This document shows positions 7,533 to 16,343 of a stretch of DNA of 64,000 bases, in pieces. The DNA is from JAVJSF01 sp040219555 (lineage in GTDB: Bacteria; Actinomycetota; Thermoleophilia; Miltoncostaeales; Miltoncostaeaceae), in assembly GCA_040219555.1 (NCBI GenBank), contig JAVJSF010000009.1, forward strand, positions 248,001-312,000. Direction: 5' to 3'. Under the pieces are notes generated by a model. The model was not told where the DNA came from, did not search any database, and saw only the letters and a program-made list of their open reading frames with translations. How positions within the stretch are numbered: the stretch's first letter is position 1; the number at the start of each line of letters is the position of its first letter. The position numbers and the translations under genes were made by a program.

Positions 7533-9461
7533 ATGAGGTGGTTCACCGCGCCGGTCGCCGCGGTGCTCGTGGGCCTGCTGATGGCGCTCGCGGGTCCGGC
7601 GCTGGCGCAGCCCGCCACCCAACCCCCCGCTCGGGCGGTGGCGCCCGATGCGACTGTGGCGGGAGCCGTGGTCGCCGACCTCGCCGAGGAGGCCGCCGAG
7701 GAGTCCCGGCGCATCCGGCGCACCGTGGAGCGCGCGGCGCGGGCGGGGGCCGCCGGGGCGGCGGGCGACGAGGAGGCCGAGGTGCCCCCGGCGCTCACCG
7801 ACGGCGAGGTGACGGCCATCGCCGAGACCTCGGGGGAGATCCAGGACTGGATCGCCGACCACCCGATCGCCCGGACGGCGGCCGAGTTCGACGACGAGGA
7901 GCGTCGCTGGACGGTCTTCTTCGTCTCGCGCGACGACGACGGCGCCGAGAGCACCGAGGCCCAGGCGCTGATCTCCGACGAGACCGGCGAGATCACCGAG
8001 GTGCGCGTCGGCCCCCAGGTGGCCTGGATGATGGCCCGCGGCTACCCGGGGGCGTTCGGCCGGGCCGTCAACCGGCCGGAGGTCTGGCTGCCGCTCTGCG
8101 CCCTGTTCCTGCTGCCGCTGCTGCCGGTCACCCGCCTCCGTCGGCTGGTGTCATGGCGGACGCTGGACCTGCTGGCCCTGCTGTCGTTCTCGTTGTCGCT
8201 GATCTGGTTCAACCGCGGCGAGATCTTCACCTCGGTGCCCCTCACCTACCCGCCGATGATCTACCTCGGTCTGCGCATGGCCTGGATCGGGATCTCCCGC
8301 GGGCGGGCGATGAACCGCGTCGCCGAGCCCGACGAGCCCGAGCCACGCGGCCCGCGCCGGCCGGGGGTGGTGGGCTGGGCGCCGACGTGGCTGCTGGCCA
8401 CCCTCCTGATCGTGGCGATGGCCCTGCGCCTGGGGCTCAACGCCTTCGACTCGAACGTCATCGACGTGGGCTACGCCGGCGTGATCGGCGCCGATCGGAT
8501 CGGCAACGGGATCACCCCCTACGGCACCACGCCCGAGGACTGCGGCTCGTGCGACACCTACGGCCCGCTCAACTACCTGGCATACGTCCCGTTCGAGTCC
8601 CTCCAGCCGTGGACCGGGACCTGGGACGACCTGCCCGCGGCGCACGGTGCGGCGTCGATGTTCGATCTGCTGTGCCTGGCCGGGATGATCTTCATCGGCT
8701 GGCGGCTGGCGAGCCTGCGCCTGGGGTTGACTCTGGGGCTGGCGTGGGCCGCCTTTCCCTTCACCGCCTACACCCTGCTCACCAACTCCAACGACGCGCT
8801 GGTGGCGGCCGGGCTGATCTGGGGGGTCGCGCTGCTGCACCGGCCCATGGGCCGCGGTGTGATGCTGGGGCTGGCGCTGGCCACCAAGTTCGCGCCGGGC
8901 ATCCTCCTTGCGCTCTGGTCCCGCCGGCCGTTCCCCCGTCCCACCGGGCGGCGCCAGTTCCTGCCCTATGCGGGCGGCCTGGCGCTGGCCGGCGCGGGGG
9001 TGGGCTGGGTACTGCTGCTGGACGGCCTCGACGGAGTACGCGCCTTCTGGTCGCGCACCATCGCCTACCAGTTCGGCCGCGAGTCGCCGTTCTCGCTCTG
9101 GGGACAGTATCCCGCCCTGCGACCGCTACAACTGGTGCTGATGGCCGTCGTCGTCCTGGGCGCGCTGGCGCTGCTGCGCTGGCCGCGGCGACTCGACATG
9201 GTGGCCGTCTGCGCCTTCTCGGCCGCCCTGCTCATCGGAGCCCAGCTGACCCTGACGCACTGGTTCTACCTCTACATCCCCTGGTTCCTGCCGCTGGTGC
9301 TGATCGCGATCGTCCCCGCGTGGCCCGCGCCGCGACCGCGGCCGGCGCCGGAGCCGGCCGAGGCGGGGCCCGACGAGCGGGAGGCCCCGGGACCGGGCAC
9401 GGGCACGTCCGGGGCGGGCGGCTCAGGCGAGCGCGACGCGCCCGTACCGGTGGGCGCATGA
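7533..9461 (+). CDS. Membrane glycosyltransferase-like protein (GT-C/GT87-like) with N-terminal extracytoplasmic domain
   Basis: A 642-residue protein. It opens with a signal peptide or signal anchor (hydrophobic residues about 5-26, ending ALAQ). Next comes an extracytoplasmic region with an Ala/Glu-rich helix and a stretch near 125-170 (ALISDETGEITEVRVG) that resembles a PepSY-like fold. From about residue 185 to 605 it is a multi-pass membrane protein with about ten or more helices, an aromatic/acidic loop and the FAPGILLALW pattern of DUF2029/GT87 polyprenyl-phosphate mannosyltransferase-like proteins. A Pro/Glu/Gly-rich tail closes it. The sugar donor and acceptor are unknown. Confidence 0.72.
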   Translation: MRWFTAPVAAVLVGLLMALAGPALAQPATQPPARAVAPDATVAGAVVADLAEEAAEESRRIRRTVERAARAGAAGAAGDEEAEVPPALTDGEVTAIAETSGEIQDWIADHPIARTAAEFDDEERRWTVFFVSRDDDGAESTEAQALISDETGEITEVRVGPQVAWMMARGYPGAFGRAVNRPEVWLPLCALFLLPLLPVTRLRRLVSWRTLDLLALLSFSLSLIWFNRGEIFTSVPLTYPPMIYLGLRMAWIGISRGRAMNRVAEPDEPEPRGPRRPGVVGWAPTWLLATLLIVAMALRLGLNAFDSNVIDVGYAGVIGADRIGNGITPYGTTPEDCGSCDTYGPLNYLAYVPFESLQPWTGTWDDLPAAHGAASMFDLLCLAGMIFIGWRLASLRLGLTLGLAWAAFPFTAYTLLTNSNDALVAAGLIWGVALLHRPMGRGVMLGLALATKFAPGILLALWSRRPFPRPTGRRQFLPYAGGLALAGAGVGWVLLLDGLDGVRAFWSRTIAYQFGRESPFSLWGQYPALRPLQLVLMAVVVLGALALLRWPRRLDMVAVCAFSAALLIGAQLTLTHWFYLYIPWFLPLVLIAIVPAWPAPRPRPAPEPAEAGPDEREAPGPGTGTSGAGGSGERDAPVPVGA

Positions 9462-10747
9462 ACCGCGCCTTCGAGCGCTGGGCCCCGTGGGCCGTCGCGA
9501 TCCTCGCGGTGATCGTATGGGTCGGACCCCTCCAGACGGGCTTTTACCTGGACGGGCAACTCACCGACATCCCGGTCTACCGCGGCATCCACGACGCGAT
9601 CGCCGACGGGCAGGTGCCCTATCGCGACTTCCTCTTGGAGTACCCGCCGCTGGCCGGCGTCCTCTTCTGGCTGGCCGGCGTCATACCCGGCGCCTACTCG
9701 CTGGGCTTCTCGACCCTCATGCTGGCCTGCCTCATCGGAACCGCGCTGGCGGTGATGGCCACCGCACGGGCCCTGGACACCACCCCGCTGCGCCGCGCCG
9801 GTGCCGGCGCGATCGTGGCCGTCAGCCCGCTGCTGCTGGGCGCGATGGTGCAGACCCGGTACGACCTGCTGATGACCGTCGTGCTGGGGTGGTGCCTGTG
9901 GGCGGCGGTCACCCGCCGCTTCACGTGGATGTGGGTGCTGCTGGCGGTGGCGGTGCTGGTGAAGATCGTCCCGCTCGCGCTGGTTCCTGTGCTGTTCGTG
10001 TGGCACCGCCACCACCGGGGCACGCGCGAGGCTCTGCTGGGCGGCGCGGGCGCGGCGGGGGTGGTGGCGGTGGCGATGCTCCCCTTCGTGGCCATGGCGC
10101 CGGGCGGCACCTGGGACCTTGTGGGCTATCACCTCGACCGGCCGCTGCAGATCGAGTCCACCGGCGCGTCGTACCTGCTGGGACTGCACGCGCTGGCGGA
10201 CATCCCGCTGACCGTCGAGAGCTCGTTCGGCAGCCAGGGGCTGACCGGCCGCGGGCCGGCGCTCATCGCCGGGCTCGCGACCGCCGCGCTGCTCGGGCTG
10301 CTGATCGCGGTGGTCTGGTGCCTGATCGTGGGGTTGCGGCGCTCGCGCCCGCCCGGCGACGCGCGACTGTTCATGGCGGCGGCGTGCGCCACCGTGGTCG
10401 CGCTGATGGTGGCCGGCAAGGTGCTCTCGCCGCAGTTCCTGATCTGGCTGCTGCCGGTGGCGCTGCTGGTGACGGGCCGCTTCGGGCGGGCCACCGCCGG
10501 CCTCGCGATCGCCGCGATGCTGGTGACCCTGGCGTACTTCCCGCGCCACTACTGGGACGTGGTGGCGCTGGAGCCGGGGCCCATCGCCCTGCTGGTGCTG
10601 CGGAACCTCCTGCTGCTGGCCCTGCTGGCCGCCTGCTGGCCCCGGCCGTCCATCGCCCGCCATCCGCGCGGGTGGATGCTGCGCGGCGGGTCGGTGGATC
10701 GCACCCCCGGCGAGCGGGCCGTGGCGGCGCGCTACCTGACCGAGTAG
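9458..10747 (+). CDS. Membrane glycosyltransferase-like protein (GT-C/GT87-like)
   Basis: A 429-residue multi-pass membrane protein. After the first helix (residues about 11-27) it has the DIPVYRGIHDAI and VPYRDFLLEYPPLAG motifs, typical of DUF2029/GT87 proteins that transfer sugars from polyprenyl phosphate outside the membrane. The acidic residue in the first loop is the expected catalytic position of the GT-C fold. ATG 9458 overlaps the preceding stop as ATGA, so it is translated together with the related upstream protein. The pair may act as partners on one envelope glycan; the substrate is unknown. Confidence 0.78.
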   Translation: MNRAFERWAPWAVAILAVIVWVGPLQTGFYLDGQLTDIPVYRGIHDAIADGQVPYRDFLLEYPPLAGVLFWLAGVIPGAYSLGFSTLMLACLIGTALAVMATARALDTTPLRRAGAGAIVAVSPLLLGAMVQTRYDLLMTVVLGWCLWAAVTRRFTWMWVLLAVAVLVKIVPLALVPVLFVWHRHHRGTREALLGGAGAAGVVAVAMLPFVAMAPGGTWDLVGYHLDRPLQIESTGASYLLGLHALADIPLTVESSFGSQGLTGRGPALIAGLATAALLGLLIAVVWCLIVGLRRSRPPGDARLFMAAACATVVALMVAGKVLSPQFLIWLLPVALLVTGRFGRATAGLAIAAMLVTLAYFPRHYWDVVALEPGPIALLVLRNLLLLALLAACWPRPSIARHPRGWMLRGGSVDRTPGERAVAARYLTE

Positions 10748-10781
10748 CCGGCGACGAGCGCCGTTCGGAACCCGTCGGGCC

Positions 10782-11564
10782 TCATCCGGCCTCGGGCTCC
10801 CGGCTGAACGTGCTGATGGCCGTGGCGCGACCGTCCGCGCCGGCGTCGATGACCGCGCCCTGCACCAGCAGGCCGCCGCTCGCCACCTCGAAGCGGCCCG
10901 GTGCGCCGGTGAGGAAGCGGTTGAGGATGATCTCGGCCTGCACGCCGATCACCGAGTCGTGCGGGCCGGTCATCCCCAGGTCGGTCACGTAGGCGGTGCC
11001 GCCGGCCAGCAGGCGCGCGTCGGCGGTCTGGACGTGGGTGTGCGTGCCCACCACGGCCGTCGCCCGCCCGTCCAGGTGGCGCCCCAGGGCGACCTTCTCG
11101 GAGGTGGCCTCGGCATGCATGTCCACCAGCACCCAGTCGGCGGCCGCGCGGGCGCGCTGCAGCAGGTCGTCGATCACCTGGAAGGGGCTCTGGGCCACGT
11201 CCAGGAACACCCCTCCCATGACGTTGACGACGCTCACGGGGCCGGCCGGCGTCTCGACCGTGGCCAGCCCTCCGCCCGGTGCCCGCACGGCCATGTTCGC
11301 CGGGCGCAGCAGGCGCGGCTGGGAGGCGAACAGCGGCAGGGTCTCGCTGCGGCGCAGGCTGTGGTTGCCACCGGTGAGGACGTCCACGCCGGCGTCGAGC
11401 AGGTCCTCCACCTGACGCGGGGAGGTGCCGCTGCCGGCCGCCGCGTTCTCGCAGTTGACCACCACGATGTCCGGCCGGTACTCCTCACGCAACGCGGGCA
11501 GGGTGTCCAGGAAGGCGCGCAGACCCACCCCGCCCACGATGTCGCCCACCATCAGGGCGCGCAC
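10782..11564 (-). CDS. TIGR00282-family metallophosphoesterase (YmdB-like)
   Basis: A 260-residue calcineurin-like phosphoesterase. Metal ligands are all in place: GDIVG (Asp8), NCENAAAG, GGNHSL, DMHAEATSEK and GTHTHVQT. The family dimer binds two metals, and the Bacillus member YmdB hydrolyses cyclic nucleotides in vitro and affects biofilm versus motility decisions. In most bacteria the gene lies near rny, which is not seen here. GTG 11564 has a GGAGGGG sequence about 11 nt upstream. The M23-like gene ends 42 nt upstream on the same strand. Confidence 0.9.
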   Translation of the reverse strand: MRALMVGDIVGGVGLRAFLDTLPALREEYRPDIVVVNCENAAAGSGTSPRQVEDLLDAGVDVLTGGNHSLRRSETLPLFASQPRLLRPANMAVRAPGGGLATVETPAGPVSVVNVMGGVFLDVAQSPFQVIDDLLQRARAAADWVLVDMHAEATSEKVALGRHLDGRATAVVGTHTHVQTADARLLAGGTAYVTDLGMTGPHDSVIGVQAEIILNRFLTGAPGRFEVASGGLLVQGAVIDAGADGRATAISTFSREPEAG

Positions 11565-11606
11565 CGCCTCAGCCCCTCCGCCGGGCCACGGGTGGGGCGC
11601 GGTGGA

Positions 11607-12353
11607 TCAGAGGAACAGGTCCGCCTGGGTGCGGATCAACTCGATGTGGACGTGGTTGCCTGCATCCGAGGTGAACTGCGCCAGTTCCTGGCGTCCCACC
11701 GCCGTGAAGTCGCGCACGCGTCCCACGAGGGTCTCGCCGGCCTGCACCCCCTGCCCCACCCGCAGGCGCCCGCCGCGCTCGGGGTCGTCCAGGTGGGTCA
11801 TGCGCACCACCACGCCGCGCGAGGCCACGTCGGGCGCGATGGAGATCTCGAAGCCCTCGATGCGCCCGTTGATCTTGTAGTCGGCGACGCTCACCACGAC
11901 GCCGTCCACCGGCGCGTAGACCGAGGTGCCGACCGGAGCGCCGATGTCCAGGCCGGCGGTGCCGGGCCCCTGGCGGCCGTCGCGCTCCACCTGCTCGATC
12001 GGGATGGCGCCGGTCGGCTCCATCGCCACCGCTGTCGGGTCGCCGATGGGGTGGAAGGCCGCCGCCGTGACGACCGCCGGGTCCACGGGCAGGTTGACCG
12101 AGACGCCCTCGCCGCGCGCGATGGTGAGGTCGGGTGGGCGGGCGGATGACAGCGGGGTCGACGAGAGCGGGGCGGCGAGCGGCCGTCCGGTCTCGCCGCC
12201 GCGCGCGCCCAGCAGGGCGAACATGACGATCAGGAGGACGGCCGCCAGCACGGGGGCCCCGAGGCCGATCAGGAGGCGACGCTGGCGTTGGCGGCGTTGG
12301 CGGGTGGTCACCGAGCGCCGGTACGCGAGCTGCTCCCGGGTGAGAGGCGGCAT
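11607..12353 (-). CDS. Membrane-anchored M23-like (LytM fold) protein, probably not catalytic
   Basis: A 248-residue protein with a basic cytosolic N-terminus (RQRRQRQRR), one membrane helix near residues 30-50, a low-complexity linker, and a C-terminal LytM/M23-like domain. The domain keeps the lysostaphin-like pattern GLDIGAPVGTSVYAPVDGVV and the final NHVHIEL (HxH), but the first zinc-ligand His of the HxxxD motif is absent (GTAGLD). Like other LytM factors lacking a ligand, it probably binds or regulates peptidoglycan enzymes rather than cutting itself. The start is fixed by a TACCCT element 8 nt upstream of the ATG. Confidence 0.78.
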   Translation of the reverse strand: MPPLTREQLAYRRSVTTRQRRQRQRRLLIGLGAPVLAAVLLIVMFALLGARGGETGRPLAAPLSSTPLSSARPPDLTIARGEGVSVNLPVDPAVVTAAAFHPIGDPTAVAMEPTGAIPIEQVERDGRQGPGTAGLDIGAPVGTSVYAPVDGVVVSVADYKINGRIEGFEISIAPDVASRGVVVRMTHLDDPERGGRLRVGQGVQAGETLVGRVRDFTAVGRQELAQFTSDAGNHVHIELIRTQADLFL

Positions 12354-12361
12354 AGGCGGGC

Positions 12362-12367
12362 AGGGTA
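12362..12367 (-). promoter_or_regulatory. -10 element TACCCT (leaderless M23-like gene)
   Basis: TACCCT on the minus strand ends 8 nt before ATG 12353, implying a leaderless or nearly leaderless mRNA. Confidence 0.55.
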
Positions 12368-12443
12368 CCGCGGCCGGGAGTCGGTTGCCACATGTCGGGG
12401 CCGCCTGCGGGACCGGGATCGGCCCCAGCACTGTGGACGGCAC

Positions 12444-12449
12444 TAACAT
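12444..12449 (+). promoter_or_regulatory. -10 element TAACAT (leaderless ABC transporter operon)
   Basis: TAACAT ends 7 nt before GTG 12457. It decides the start of the ATPase gene, whose frame is open further upstream. Confidence 0.6.
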
Positions 12450-12456
12450 CGCGGCT

Positions 12457-13200
12457 GTGACCCGGGCCACCACAGCGGGAGTCGCGCTCCGGGCCCGAGG
12501 CGTGGGGCGCAGCCATGGAGCCGTGCGGGCGCTGGCCGGCGTCGACCTGGACCTCCGCGAGGGGGAGGCGCTCGCCCTCCTGGGACCGAACGGCGCCGGC
12601 AAGACCACGCTGCTCGAACTGCTGGCCGGCGTCGCCCCCTGCCCGGAGGGCGTCATCACGCCCCCCGGGGGCGGCCGCCGGGCGATCGGCTGGGTCCCGC
12701 AGCGCCCGGCCGTGTACCCCCGGCTGACCGCGCGCGAGAACCTGGCGCTCTTCGCCCGCCTCGAGGGCGCTCCCGCCGGACGTGTGGACGACCTGCTCAG
12801 AAGCGCCGACCTGGCGGGTTTCGCCGACCGGCCCGCCGCGGCGCTCTCCACCGGGATCCTCCAGCGCCTGAACCTGGCCGTAGCGCTGGCCGGCGACCCG
12901 GCGGTGCTGCTGCTGGACGAGCCCACGGCGACCATCAGCCCGGACCAGCGCCTGGCGATGTGGCACTGGATCGAGGGTCTGCGGGAACGCGGCATGGGGC
13001 TGCTCTTCTCCACCCAGTCCGTGCGCGAGGCGGCCGAGCACGCCGACCGCACGCTGGTGCTCGTGGGCGGGCGGGCAGTCTTCGCGGGCACCGTCCCGGC
13101 GCTGGTCGCCGAGCACGGCCGCCCGGACGACCGCGGGGACCTGGGCGATGCCGCGTTCCTGCGCCTGGTGGGGAGCGCGGGGAGCGTGAACCCGCGATGA
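12457..13200 (+). CDS. ABC transporter ATP-binding protein (ABC-2 exporter type)
   Basis: A 247-residue nucleotide-binding subunit. Walker A GPNGAGKTT is near residue 45, the signature LSTGILQRLNLA near 130 (a variant of LSGGQ), and Walker B AVLLLDEPT directly follows; a D-loop and switch region (STQSV instead of the usual His) are visible. The organisation resembles CcmA/NatA-type exporters. The permease gene overlaps it by ATGA, so the two form a two-gene exporter. The substrate is unknown. The promoter hexamer just before the GTG implies a leaderless message. Confidence 0.9.
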   Translation: MTRATTAGVALRARGVGRSHGAVRALAGVDLDLREGEALALLGPNGAGKTTLLELLAGVAPCPEGVITPPGGGRRAIGWVPQRPAVYPRLTARENLALFARLEGAPAGRVDDLLRSADLAGFADRPAAALSTGILQRLNLAVALAGDPAVLLLDEPTATISPDQRLAMWHWIEGLRERGMGLLFSTQSVREAAEHADRTLVLVGGRAVFAGTVPALVAEHGRPDDRGDLGDAAFLRLVGSAGSVNPR

Positions 13201-14558
13201 GGCGCCCCGGGGCACTGCGCACCGGCGGGCTGCTGCTGGGCAAGGACCTGCGCATGCTGATCCGCTCGCCCGGCCTCCTGTTGGCGCTGCTGGCGTACCC
13301 GCTTCTTGTGAGCCTGCTGGTGGCCGCCGCCCTCCAGGAGAGCGACCGGCGCCCCACCATCGCCCTGGTCAACCTCGACACCACCGGCCGCACGGTGGAG
13401 GTGGCCGGCGAGCGGCGCTCGGTGGCCGACTACATCGCCCGCATCGCCGAGGAGACCGAGGTGCGGGCGCTGGGCCCCGAGGAGGCCGCGCGGGCCCTGG
13501 ACGACGGGCGCGTCAGCGCGGTGCTGACCATCCCCGAGGGGTTCGTCAGCGACCTGCAGTCCGGCCTGCGCTCGCCGGAGGTGGGACTCACCACGGCCCG
13601 CCGCTCACCCATCGAGGCCCAGGCGCTGACGCGCACCCTCGAATCGGCGGTCTTCGCCTTCAACCGCGACCTGGCCGAGGGCTACGTGGACCAGGTCGTC
13701 GCCCTGGTGGACCTGGTCGTCAACGGGGGGACCATCGGCGCCTTCGGCCGCAGCGGCGAGGCGCTGGGGCTCATCCGCAGCCGCGAGCTGGTGCTCGAAC
13801 TGCAGGCCGACCTGCGCGCGCGGGGCGACACGGCCACCGCGGAGGCCCTCCAGCCGCTGGTGGCGTTCATCGACACCACCCGCGCCAACCTCGACCTGGC
13901 CGCGCCGGCGGCCGAGGCCATCCGCTCGCCCATCGAGCTGGCCGTGACCGAGTCCGGCGACGGGCGCGAGCCGCTGACCGCGTTCGGCGTGGCGGCCGCG
14001 CTGCTGATCAGCCTCGGGCTGGCCGGGCTGCTGCTGGGGGCGGCGGGACTCGCCTCGGAGCGCGACGACGACGTCCTGGCCCGGCTGGTGCGCGGACCGG
14101 TGCGGGCGTGGGCGCTGGTGGCCGAGAAGGTCGTCTTCGGGGCGGTCATCGCCGGCGCGCTGGGCGGGGTGCTTCTGGGGGCGCTGATGCTCGGCGCCGG
14201 CCTGGCCCCGGGGCGCTTCGGCTGGTGGGCGGCGGCGCTGCTCGCCGCCGGGCTCGCCGTGGCGGCCCTCGGCGTGCTGGCGGGCGCCCTGGCGCGCGAT
14301 ACGCGATCCGCCCTTCTGGTGGCACTCATGGGCGGGGTCCCGCTGCTGGCGCTGGCGGTGGTCCCGGCGGGAGGCCTCGCGGGCGTGGCGGCCGGCCTCA
14401 CGCCGTTCGGCCCGGCGCTCGACCTGTTCCAGGGCCTCCTGGTGGACCCGGCGCTGGACACGGGGCGCCTGGGCGCCGACCTGCTGCGCCTCGCCGCGAT
14501 GGCCGTCGTGCTGGGGGCGCTGGCCACCGTGGCCACCGCACGCGCGGCGCGGCGCTGA
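13197..14558 (+). CDS. ABC-2 type transporter permease
   Basis: A 453-residue membrane protein paired with the upstream ATPase. It starts with a basic stretch and one helix (about residues 22-44), then a large extracytoplasmic domain of roughly 220 residues, then five or six helices from about 265 to the end, the YhgE/Pip or ABC-2 membrane (NatB) layout. The loop sequence DTTGRTVEVAGERRSVADYI is like the external domain of ABC-2_3 permeases. Such pairs export sodium, drugs, lipids or peptides; nothing here decides which. Confidence 0.85.
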   Translation: MRRPGALRTGGLLLGKDLRMLIRSPGLLLALLAYPLLVSLLVAAALQESDRRPTIALVNLDTTGRTVEVAGERRSVADYIARIAEETEVRALGPEEAARALDDGRVSAVLTIPEGFVSDLQSGLRSPEVGLTTARRSPIEAQALTRTLESAVFAFNRDLAEGYVDQVVALVDLVVNGGTIGAFGRSGEALGLIRSRELVLELQADLRARGDTATAEALQPLVAFIDTTRANLDLAAPAAEAIRSPIELAVTESGDGREPLTAFGVAAALLISLGLAGLLLGAAGLASERDDDVLARLVRGPVRAWALVAEKVVFGAVIAGALGGVLLGALMLGAGLAPGRFGWWAAALLAAGLAVAALGVLAGALARDTRSALLVALMGGVPLLALAVVPAGGLAGVAAGLTPFGPALDLFQGLLVDPALDTGRLGADLLRLAAMAVVLGALATVATARAARR

Positions 14559-14594
14559 CCCCGCGCGGAGACGGCTCCCACAGGGAGTGACACG

Positions 14595-14610
14595 GGCGCG
14601 CCGGCGCGCC
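14595..14610. repeat. Tandem 8-bp palindrome GGCGCGCC x2
   Basis: Two perfect copies of the self-complementary octamer GGCGCGCC stand head to tail in the gap between the ABC permease and the next membrane-protein gene. They could form a small hairpin or a protein-binding site, or be a chance product of high GC. Confidence 0.4.
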
Positions 14611-14665
14611 ATGCTGTGCACGACATCGGGACGCGGAGGTCCGGGGTGCACGGCGAGGGTCGTCG

Positions 14666-15472
14666 ATGACGTGGGGCATGGAGGATCCCTCCGGTCGCGC
14701 GCGCGAGCAGCTCAGTGTCCAGGACGAGGCCCAGTGGGGAGGGCCGCCGAGGCGCCGGCGCTCGCGGGAGAGCCTGTGGGTGCTGCTGTTCATCGTGCTG
14801 TCGCTCGGGGCCATCTGGATCACCCTGCAGCGCGAGGACCAGGCGGCCGCGGACGACCCGCGCCTGGCGGTGCAACGCGGCGAGGTGGTCGGCCTGGCCG
14901 GGCTGTCGATGGCGCGGCCGCAGAACCTGCGGCCGGCCCTGGCGCGGATGGATGCGATGACGCCGGCCCGCGATCGCGTGCTGTCGATGCGCGTCTCGCC
15001 GGCGCTGGCCCAGGTCACCCTGGTGACCCCGGCGGGGCAGGAGTACTTCCTCGAGGCCCGGGCGGGCGACGACGAGGTGCGCCGGCGCGAGTTCGCCGAG
15101 ACCAGCCGCACCGCCACCGCACGCATCGCCGACATCGCACCGGCCGACGTGCGCCGGGCGGTTGCCACGGTGGCGAGCCGCTCGGGCCTGGGTCCCGCGG
15201 CCTTCGAGTACCTGGTCCTGAGCGACCCGGGGCCCGATCAGGCCTGGTTCGTCCGCTTCGAAGCACCCACCGTGGCGCAACGCGACTGGACCGGACGGGG
15301 CCGCGGCGGGCAGATGCAGCCCACCAACGCACCGCCCCGCAGCCCGGCCAGGCCGAGCGCGCCCAGCGCGCCGGCCTCGGGCAACCCGTCCGTGCGCGAG
15401 CAACTGAGGATCCTGGAGTGCGTGCAGGAGGCCGAGGGGGACATCGACGCCATCCAGAGGTGCGTGGGATGA
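14666..15472 (+). CDS. Single-pass membrane protein of unknown function
   Basis: A 268-residue protein with a charged N-terminus (Arg-rich, PPRRRRSRES), one membrane helix near residues 38-55 and a probably extracytoplasmic domain of about 130 residues, then a Pro/Ala/Ser-rich linker and a short C-terminal helix with two Cys (ILECVQEAEG...IQRCVG). An alternative in-frame ATG lies at 14678. It starts a run of four overlapping or adjacent membrane-protein genes. I recognise no family. Confidence 0.65.
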   Translation: MTWGMEDPSGRAREQLSVQDEAQWGGPPRRRRSRESLWVLLFIVLSLGAIWITLQREDQAAADDPRLAVQRGEVVGLAGLSMARPQNLRPALARMDAMTPARDRVLSMRVSPALAQVTLVTPAGQEYFLEARAGDDEVRRREFAETSRTATARIADIAPADVRRAVATVASRSGLGPAAFEYLVLSDPGPDQAWFVRFEAPTVAQRDWTGRGRGGQMQPTNAPPRSPARPSAPSAPASGNPSVREQLRILECVQEAEGDIDAIQRCVG

Positions 15473-16143
15473 GGTACATCATCAGCGCCGTGCTCGGCAT
15501 CGCCGTCGCGGTGGGATCGCTCGTGCTGCTGACCCAGGGGATGTTCGCGGTCACCCAGGCCGGGACATGCGCCAGCGGCGGACCCTTCGTGGTCGCCAAC
15601 CCGTGCCCTGAGGGCCTGGGCGTCGACATCATGAAGGTGATGGGGGGCATCGTCGGGATGCTCGTCGGGGCGGGCATCTTCGGGGCGCGCGGGCGCGCCG
15701 CATCGTCCACCGCATCGATCTCGGGCCAGGGGCCGCTGGCGGGCGCGGGACCGAGCGCCGGACTGGGCGCCGCCGCGTGGTCGATGATGTGGATCGCCAT
15801 CGCGGGCGCGATGTGGATGACCCAGCACGGCGAGGGCGCCGTCTCCACCGACGACAGCACCGTCGTGAACATCCTGGTCATCGTCTTCGGGGCGCTCGGG
15901 GTGCTCCCGCTGCTGCTGATCCTCCTGGGCGTCATCATCGGCCGGCGCGCCATGTCCACCCGACCGCTCATCGGTAGCGTGGGCGAGGGTGCGGGAGGGC
16001 TTGGGGCCGGCGGGCGCGTGGACCTGAAGGAACTGGTCCGCCAGGCCCAGGAACTGGCGCGCCAGCAGCGTGCGCAGGGCGGCGGCGAGGGCGGCGGTAC
16101 CCTCTCGGCCGACGACGACCGACGACAGACACCGGGGACCTGA
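15469..16143 (+). CDS. Multi-pass membrane protein of unknown function
   Basis: A 224-residue protein with about four membrane helices: near residues 4-25, a glycine-rich one near 58-75, near 97-115, and near 128-150. A pair of Cys (TCASGG and NPCPEG) lies in the first extracytoplasmic loop and may form a disulfide. The C-terminal 60 residues are a cytosolic Gln/Arg/Gly-rich tail (KELVRQAQELARQQ), similar to tails of unannotated actinobacterial proteins with a short amphipathic helix. ATG 15469 overlaps the previous stop as ATGA. Function unknown. Confidence 0.65.
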   Translation: MRYIISAVLGIAVAVGSLVLLTQGMFAVTQAGTCASGGPFVVANPCPEGLGVDIMKVMGGIVGMLVGAGIFGARGRAASSTASISGQGPLAGAGPSAGLGAAAWSMMWIAIAGAMWMTQHGEGAVSTDDSTVVNILVIVFGALGVLPLLLILLGVIIGRRAMSTRPLIGSVGEGAGGLGAGGRVDLKELVRQAQELARQQRAQGGGEGGGTLSADDDRRQTPGT

Positions 16144-16144
16144 C

Positions 16145-16330
16145 ATGGGATGGGACGACTCGCCGGAGATGCCCGAGGGGCACAGGGTCGAGGGCACGGA
16201 CGGCGGCGGTGCGCCGGCGGCCGAGGGCGGCCGCCCGCGCACCCGGATCCCGCGCGCCTTCTGGATCGCCATGGCGATCGCCGACATCGCGATCATCGCG
16301 GTCGTGATCCTCATCGTCGCGCGGGCCTGA
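16145..16330 (+). CDS. Small single-pass membrane protein, MGW start
   Basis: A 61-residue protein one base after the previous stop. It begins MGWDDSPEMPEGH, has a Gly/Ala/Arg-rich middle and a C-terminal membrane helix near residues 40-59 (tail-anchored topology). Together with the next gene it forms a pair with the same plan. No family recognised. Confidence 0.6.
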   Translation: MGWDDSPEMPEGHRVEGTDGGGAPAAEGGRPRTRIPRAFWIAMAIADIAIIAVVILIVARA

Positions 16331-16343
16331 GGCGGCCGGGCGC

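Noticed and set aside
7538..9457. Upstream extension of the second glycosyltransferase-like gene
   Set aside because: The frame is open but only the part from ATG 9458 is protein-like; the earlier part is a shadow of the first gene.
14595..14610. GGCGCGCC pair as a restriction-modification or recombination signal
   Set aside because: Only one tandem pair was noticed, and such octamers are frequent at this GC content; kept only as a low-confidence repeat.
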